This document shows positions 60,207 to 64,000 of a stretch of DNA of 64,000 nt, one piece after another; positions within the stretch are counted from its first letter, which is position 1; every line of letters begins with the position of its first letter. The position numbers and the translations under genes were made by a program. Below the pieces are notes generated by a model. That model ran no database searches and was not told where the DNA came from. It saw nothing but the letters and a program-made list of their open reading frames with translations. The DNA comes from Sedimenticola_A sp040506425 (lineage in GTDB: Bacteria; Pseudomonadota; Gammaproteobacteria; Chromatiales; Chromatiaceae), in NCBI GenBank assembly GCA_965224515.1, contig OZ245051.1:1178001-1242000 (forward strand), read 5' to 3'.

Positions 60207-61614
60207 CAGAGTATGGGTTATCGACGATGACCGCTCCATTCGTTGGGTGCTTGAAAAGGCTCTTCAGAAAGCGGGCATGGATGTCACCTGTTTTGAAAGC
60301 GCAGAGGGTGTGATGGATTCGCTCTCAAGGGAGCAGCCGGACGTTGTGATCTCCGATGTAAGAATGCCGGGAATGGATGGATTGTCGCTGCTGGGAAAAA
60401 TTCAGGTAGCTTACCCCGACCTGCCGGTGATCATCATGACCGCACACTCAGACCTGGACAGTGCGGTGGCCGCATTTCACGGTGGGGCATTTGAGTATCT
60501 GCCAAAACCCTTTGATCTTGGCGAGGCAGTAGAGCAGGTGACCCGGGCCTGCCGCAACAGGACCGAGGCAGGCTCCGGCCCTGGTGAAGCTGAAGCGGGA
60601 AGTCCGGAAATCATCGGAGAAGCGCCCGCCATGCAGGAGGTGTTCAGGGCAATCGGCAGACTTGCACGCTCGAACATAACCGTATTGATCAATGGTGAGT
60701 CAGGCACCGGCAAGGAGCTTGTGGCCCATGCGCTGCATAAGCACAGCCCCAGGGCCGATCAGCCATTCATTCCCTTGAATATGGCAGCGATTCCTAAGGA
60801 TCTGATGGAGTCCGAACTATTCGGTCACGAGAGGGGGGCCTTTACCGGTGCCCAGAATCGTCGCGTGGGACGCTTTGAACAGGCCGATGGCGGTACCCTG
60901 TTTCTCGATGAAATCGGTGATATGCCGGCAGAGCTTCAGACCCGATTACTGCGTGTACTGGCTGATGGTGAATTCTACCGGGTTGGTGGACACGAACCGG
61001 TGAAGGTGGATGTGCGCATTATTGCCGCTACCCACCAGAATCTCGAAGAGCTGGTAAAAGAGGGTCGGTTTCGCGAGGATCTCTTTCATCGCCTCAATGT
61101 CATCAGAATCCATATTCCCTCCCTGCGCGAGCGCCGTGAGGATATCGGCCTGTTGATGAACTTCTTCCTTCAGAAAGCTGCCACGGAACTTGATGTGGAG
61201 ACCAAGCTGCTACTGCCCGAAACCCTGGCGGAACTGGAGCAGTTAGAGTGGCCCGGCAACGTCCGACAGCTGGAAAACACGGCCCGATGGCTGACAGTTA
61301 TGGCATCCAGTCAGCAGGTACATGTTGAGGATCTGCCTCCTGAACTGCAGGATTGTGAAACCCGGGTTAGCAGCGAGAGTGACTGGAAGGGCCTTCTAAA
61401 AAGCTGGGCCAGACACCGGATACAGCAGGGTCAGAGCTCTATCCTTGACGAGGCGACCCCGGCTTTCGAAACTATCATGATCGATGTCGCACTGGAACAT
61501 ACCGGGGGGCGGCGCCAGGATGCAGCCAAGCTACTTGGCTGGGGGCGCAATACCCTGACCCGCAAGATCAAGGAACTTGGCCTGGAAAGAGTGAAAGCCA
61601 ATATCGATAGTTAG
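60193..61614 (+). CDS. ntrC: Nitrogen regulation response regulator NtrC
   Basis: 473 residues (E. coli 469). Receiver domain VWVIDDDRSIRWVLEKAL with phospho-Asp in VVISDVRMPGMDG; sigma-54 AAA+ domain with GESGTGKELVAHAL, ELFGHERGAFTGAQNRR; C-terminal Fis-type helix-turn-helix ending AKLLGWGRNTLTRKIKELGLE. It activates glnA at the sigma-54 promoter. Convergent with the small ORF that follows. Confidence 0.98.
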   Translation: MPRSNRVWVIDDDRSIRWVLEKALQKAGMDVTCFESAEGVMDSLSREQPDVVISDVRMPGMDGLSLLGKIQVAYPDLPVIIMTAHSDLDSAVAAFHGGAFEYLPKPFDLGEAVEQVTRACRNRTEAGSGPGEAEAGSPEIIGEAPAMQEVFRAIGRLARSNITVLINGESGTGKELVAHALHKHSPRADQPFIPLNMAAIPKDLMESELFGHERGAFTGAQNRRVGRFEQADGGTLFLDEIGDMPAELQTRLLRVLADGEFYRVGGHEPVKVDVRIIAATHQNLEELVKEGRFREDLFHRLNVIRIHIPSLRERREDIGLLMNFFLQKAATELDVETKLLLPETLAELEQLEWPGNVRQLENTARWLTVMASSQQVHVEDLPPELQDCETRVSSESDWKGLLKSWARHRIQQGQSSILDEATPAFETIMIDVALEHTGGRRQDAAKLLGWGRNTLTRKIKELGLERVKANIDS

Positions 61615-61620
61615 TACTTA

Positions 61621-61695
61621 CTACCACTTCCAGGGCTGCATTACTGCAATCACGATTGCCACCAGGGCAAGAAGTATAAACAGTTCCACAAACAT
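61621..61695 (-). CDS. Possible 24-residue membrane peptide
   Basis: Minus-strand ATG at 61695 with GGAG 9 to 12 bases upstream, TAG at 61621. The peptide starts MFVELFILLALVAIVIAV and ends MQPWKW: one membrane helix with a short cationic, Trp-rich end. It is encoded just 6 bases past the ntrC stop and converges with it. Only the ribosome-binding site, length and hydrophobicity support it; comparison with relatives is needed to exclude chance. Confidence 0.45.
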   Translation of the reverse strand: MFVELFILLALVAIVIAVMQPWKW

Positions 61696-61794
61696 CTCTC
61701 TTCTCCAGGATGAAGCAAGGCTTGAGTTCGGAGGCTTCCGCCCTGATATGGGCAGGATATAATCCAGACTGATTTATTTTATTGGAGTTGCTTA

Positions 61795-62193
61795 ATGGAG
61801 AGTACCGATATTGACCTGCCGGGGTCAGAGGCTGAGAGCATCCGGATCGAACAGGACAGAGTGGTGCTGCGTTTTTCCAGGGCCATCGTTATCAAAACCA
61901 TGACCGGCTCTACGGAGCGGACCCGTTGGTGGCAGGCAGGGGAGTTAATATTCGAAGGCGCCGAGATTGAGGGTGAAGCGCCGGAAATGCCGGCGGTTTG
62001 CGAAGGCGGAGATGTCGGTGAAAATATCTATACCTACCGCGATATGATCCCCGTTCAACTCGATAGCCGTGGTCGAGCCCACTGCGATCTGCGATTCAAG
62101 GGCAGTGACAAGAAACTGGTTGTTCAGGCAGAAGCGGTAAAACTGATCATGGAGGATCGCCCACACTATATAGAACACCTCCGCCAGGGTTGA
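61795..62193 (+). CDS. Conserved hypothetical protein
   Basis: 132 residues, acidic, no membrane segment or signal. It starts MESTDIDLPGSEAESIRIEQDRVVLRFSRAIVIKTMTGSTERTRWW and appears beta-rich. No family motif was recognised. Translational coupling to the HAD gene is clear: its TGA (62191-62193) overlaps the next ATG. It is probably a real gene. Confidence 0.7.
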   Translation: MESTDIDLPGSEAESIRIEQDRVVLRFSRAIVIKTMTGSTERTRWWQAGELIFEGAEIEGEAPEMPAVCEGGDVGENIYTYRDMIPVQLDSRGRAHCDLRFKGSDKKLVVQAEAVKLIMEDRPHYIEHLRQG

Positions 62194-63044
62194 TGCAGAA
62201 TTTCACCGCCCCTGGATCCCCGCCTCTTCAGGAGTCTCCACCCCGGGCGCTCATATTGGATATGGACGGTGTGCTCTATCACGGAGAGCGGGCCATTGGA
62301 GGTGCTGTAGAGTTCATGAACTCCGTCAGGGGCTTGCCGCACCTCTTTCTGACAAACAATCCGATCAAGGCCCCACGGAATGTGGCGGACAAACTGGAGC
62401 GTATCGGTTTCAAAAGACCCGGGCCTGAGCAGATCCTGACGTCTGCCGAGGCGACAGCCCATCATCTGGCAGATATCAAGCCGGACTTCAGCTTCTATGC
62501 CATTGGTGGAGAGGGCCTGCACCAGGCCCTCTCAGAGCTGGGGCAGCCCGATAATGAACATGCCGATTTCGTGGTGGTAGGAGAGGGGCCGGGTCTTGAT
62601 TTCGAGACCCTGACCCGGGGTATCAATCTGCTGCTCAAGGGTGGTGCAAGCCTGGTCTCCACCAACCCGGACAATAATGTTGATGCCACAGTTGATGGAT
62701 GCCACCAGGTTTTGCCGGGTGGTGGTGCCCTGGTAGCGCCTTTCGCCGTGGCAGCCGGGGTCCAACCCCTGACCATAGGTAAACCCGAACCGCTGATGTT
62801 CACACTGGCACTGGAGAGACTGGGAATGTCAGCTGGTGAGTGCCTGATGATCGGAGATCGCCCCGATACCGATATTGCAGGTGCAGCGGCCGTGGGTATG
62901 CGAACGGCTATGGTACGAACCGGCCGTTTTGCTCCGGGAGAGCATTGGCCCCGTAACCTGCCCACACCCGACTGGGATGTCATGGATCTGAAACAGCTGC
63001 AGAAGCAGTTGGAGCATGCTTTTCCCGGCTGGTTGAACCATTAA
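62193..63044 (+). CDS. HAD-superfamily phosphatase, NagD-like
   Basis: 283 residues from the ATG at 62193. HAD motif I is LDMDGVLYHGERA (nucleophile Asp and the DxD), motif II FLTNNP, motif III lysine in IGKPEPLMF and motif IV MIGDRPDTDIAGA. The large cap domain is the NagD/PNP type. It dephosphorylates small metabolites (nucleotides or sugar phosphates). Converges with nfi, overlapping its end by 4 bases. Confidence 0.93.
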   Translation: MQNFTAPGSPPLQESPPRALILDMDGVLYHGERAIGGAVEFMNSVRGLPHLFLTNNPIKAPRNVADKLERIGFKRPGPEQILTSAEATAHHLADIKPDFSFYAIGGEGLHQALSELGQPDNEHADFVVVGEGPGLDFETLTRGINLLLKGGASLVSTNPDNNVDATVDGCHQVLPGGGALVAPFAVAAGVQPLTIGKPEPLMFTLALERLGMSAGECLMIGDRPDTDIAGAAAVGMRTAMVRTGRFAPGEHWPRNLPTPDWDVMDLKQLQKQLEHAFPGWLNH

Positions 63045-63697
63045 GCCGATGCCAGCCGGTGAGCCTGGCGCGTGGTCTCCGGCAGTCGGTATTGCGGGGT
63101 GCAGGCGAGAACATAATCGATCGCAGTTTCAAGACAGATCCTGTGCCCGGTCGAGATATAGAGGGGGGAGACATTGGTACGACTGCGCAGTACCGCCCCG
63201 ATGCGTTCATCCCCATCCATCAGGGGTTCCCAGCTCCCCTTTTCCAGGGCGGGCTCCCGGTGGCTGCCAATGAGCCTGGATTTTGCTACGCCGATGGAGG
63301 GTATGTCAGTGAGCAGGCCCAGGTGGCAGGCGATACCGAAGCGGCGTGGATGTGCTATGCCCTGACCGTCGCAAAGCAGCAGATCGGGCTGCTGCTTCAA
63401 CTGCTCAAGGGCGTCCAGAACAGCGGGTATCTCCCGAAAAGAGAGCAGTCCCGGCACATAGGGGAAGCTGGTGGGGCGGCGTGCAATGGCCGATTCGATC
63501 CGCTTCAAACCGGGAAAACTCAGAAGGACTACTGCCCCACGGGTGGTGTTGCCGCAATCCTCAAAGCCTACATCCACCCCGGCAACGGTGGTGATGCTGC
63601 CAAGCCGATCCACAGTGATGATCCGCTGTCGCAGTTGCAGCTGGATCTCCCGCGCCTGGGGTGGAGTGACGCTCCATGAATGGTTTATGTCAGACAT
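63041..63697 (-). CDS. nfi: Endonuclease V
   Basis: 218 residues (E. coli 223). Active-site segments are VAGVDVGFEDCGNTTRGAVV, FPYVPGLLSFREIP, LLLCDGQGIAHPRRFGIACHLG and GVAKSRL. It nicks DNA at deaminated bases such as inosine. The metal-binding Asp and Glu residues are in place. Confidence 0.95.
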   Translation of the reverse strand: MSDINHSWSVTPPQAREIQLQLRQRIITVDRLGSITTVAGVDVGFEDCGNTTRGAVVLLSFPGLKRIESAIARRPTSFPYVPGLLSFREIPAVLDALEQLKQQPDLLLCDGQGIAHPRRFGIACHLGLLTDIPSIGVAKSRLIGSHREPALEKGSWEPLMDGDERIGAVLRSRTNVSPLYISTGHRICLETAIDYVLACTPQYRLPETTRQAHRLASA

Positions 63698-63972
63698 GCC
63701 GAGTAAGTCGATTAGTTCATAAGCTCCTGAGAGTAAGAGCTTTATGTTATAGTGCGCAGCCCCGAAACAGCCAGCATTTGGCTTTGCGGGAAAGTGCCGA
63801 AGCTCCCTGGTGATGGATCACCTGGTCTGCAGCTCGGTTCATCCGGGAGATGGTTGCTCCCACCAGTCAGGCCCCCTGCAAGTTGAGACACACTGGTTTT
63901 GTTACAAGGGACCGGGCTGGCTGTACCTTTGGATTTTTACCTGCCGATGTTTTTTATCAGCAGGAGGGCATT
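63698..63972 (+). ncRNA. Candidate structured leader RNA or cis-regulatory element
   Basis: 275 bases upstream of a gene starting at 63973. Visible stems: CCCG...CGGG (63761-63764 with 63787-63790) enclosing AGCCA-GCATT-TGGCT (63769-63783); CCG-A-AGCT with AGCTCGG (about 63797-63804 and 63831-63837) enclosing GGTGA-TGGA-TCACC (63809-63822); and GGGAG with CTCCC (63845-63849, 63857-63861). I could not match it to a riboswitch class I know (cobalamin, TPP, GEMM, glycine, fluoride, guanidine, yybP-ykoY). AGGAGG ribosome-binding site at 63962-63967. Confidence 0.45.
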
Positions 63973-64000
63973 ATGAGCAAGACAGCAATACTTCAGCGAC
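63973..64000 (+). CDS. Start of an unidentified gene
   Basis: Nine codons, MSKTAILQR, then the window ends. The ATG is preceded by a strong AGGAGG site, so the start is credible. Too short to identify. Confidence 0.6.

Noticed and set aside
63740..63900. Known riboswitch (cobalamin, TPP, GEMM, glycine, fluoride) or RNase P/6S RNA in the last leader
   Set aside because: The consensus cores of these classes were looked for by eye and not found; kept only as an unclassified structure.
1..64000. CRISPR array, tRNA or rRNA genes, intact insertion sequence
   Set aside because: No regular spacer-repeat array, no tRNA cloverleaf or rRNA segments and no transposase frame were recognised anywhere in the window.

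Overview
The window is a chromosomal origin region of a gammaproteobacterium. Evidence is the gene order rpmH-rnpA-yidC-mnmE leading away from dnaA-dnaN-recF-gyrB, together with mnmG-rsmG-(three genes)-parA-parB-atpIBEFHAGDC, glyQS, and a glnA-ntrB-ntrC nitrogen locus, all with gammaproteobacterial protein features. C-type cytochromes, a periplasmic DsrE-like protein, TusA-like and ThiI-like sulfur carriers and two TRAP systems would fit a free-living or symbiotic sulfur-oxidising lineage (Chromatiales or Sedimenticola/Thiodiazotropha-like), but that is an inference from gene content; no taxonomic marker was compared. No rRNA, tRNA, CRISPR array, phage or intact insertion sequence was seen.

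Layout. 1-79: start of malic enzyme. 300-3707: TAXI-type TRAP transporter with a universal stress protein (minus strand). 4030-4446: bacteriohemerythrin. 4506-9184: DctB/DctD two-component system and a DctP binding protein without its permease. 9266-11554: MepK-like peptidase and YcbB-like L,D-transpeptidase, a cell-wall pair. 11555-12140: a gene-free block packed with hairpin repeats. 12141-19074: F1Fo ATP synthase operon. 19357-21110: ParA/ParB. 21237-25773: zinc-ribbon protein, DUF3617 lipoprotein, M48 protease, RsmG, MnmG. 26076-28225: periplasmic DsrE-like protein, thioredoxin-like protein and two c-type cytochromes. 28424-32279: MoxR-DUF58-TgpA operon. 32276-37872: EamA transporter, acetyltransferase, atypical beta-hydroxyacid dehydrogenase, and a 1025-residue sensor cyclic-di-GMP enzyme. 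38121-41791: mnmE, yidC, rnpA, rpmH. 42172-48491: dnaA, dnaN, recF, gyrB. 48574-53317: a tail-anchored T5orf172-like protein, PlsC, a MazG-like protein, GlyS and GlyQ. 53499-55947: ThiI-like and TusA-like sulfur-transfer proteins and a cation efflux protein. 56305-61614: glnA, DUF4124 protein, ntrB, ntrC. 61621-63697: a 24-residue membrane peptide, a conserved hypothetical protein, a NagD-like phosphatase and endonuclease V. The window ends in a long, apparently structured leader of an unknown gene.

How the parts work together. The probable oriC lies between dnaA and dnaN (three DnaA boxes beside an AT-rich stretch). ParB, encoded about 25 kb away, has two perfect 16-bp parS palindromes, both inside recF, so segregation sites sit next to the origin. 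NtrC-type sites upstream of glnA and of ntrB, with a sigma-54 promoter before glnA, point to an autoregulated nitrogen circuit.

The most notable non-genic signals are the recF-embedded parS pair, a 123-bp repeat present twice, a family of hairpins with a constant GGGA loop and varying but always complementary stems, a 140-bp MITE-like element after glnA, operator-like palindromes flanking plsC, and the structured leader at the right end. I found no convincing complete new multi-gene system; the best candidates for new biology are the tail-anchored GIY-YIG-like protein, the 24-residue membrane peptide and the hairpin repeats.
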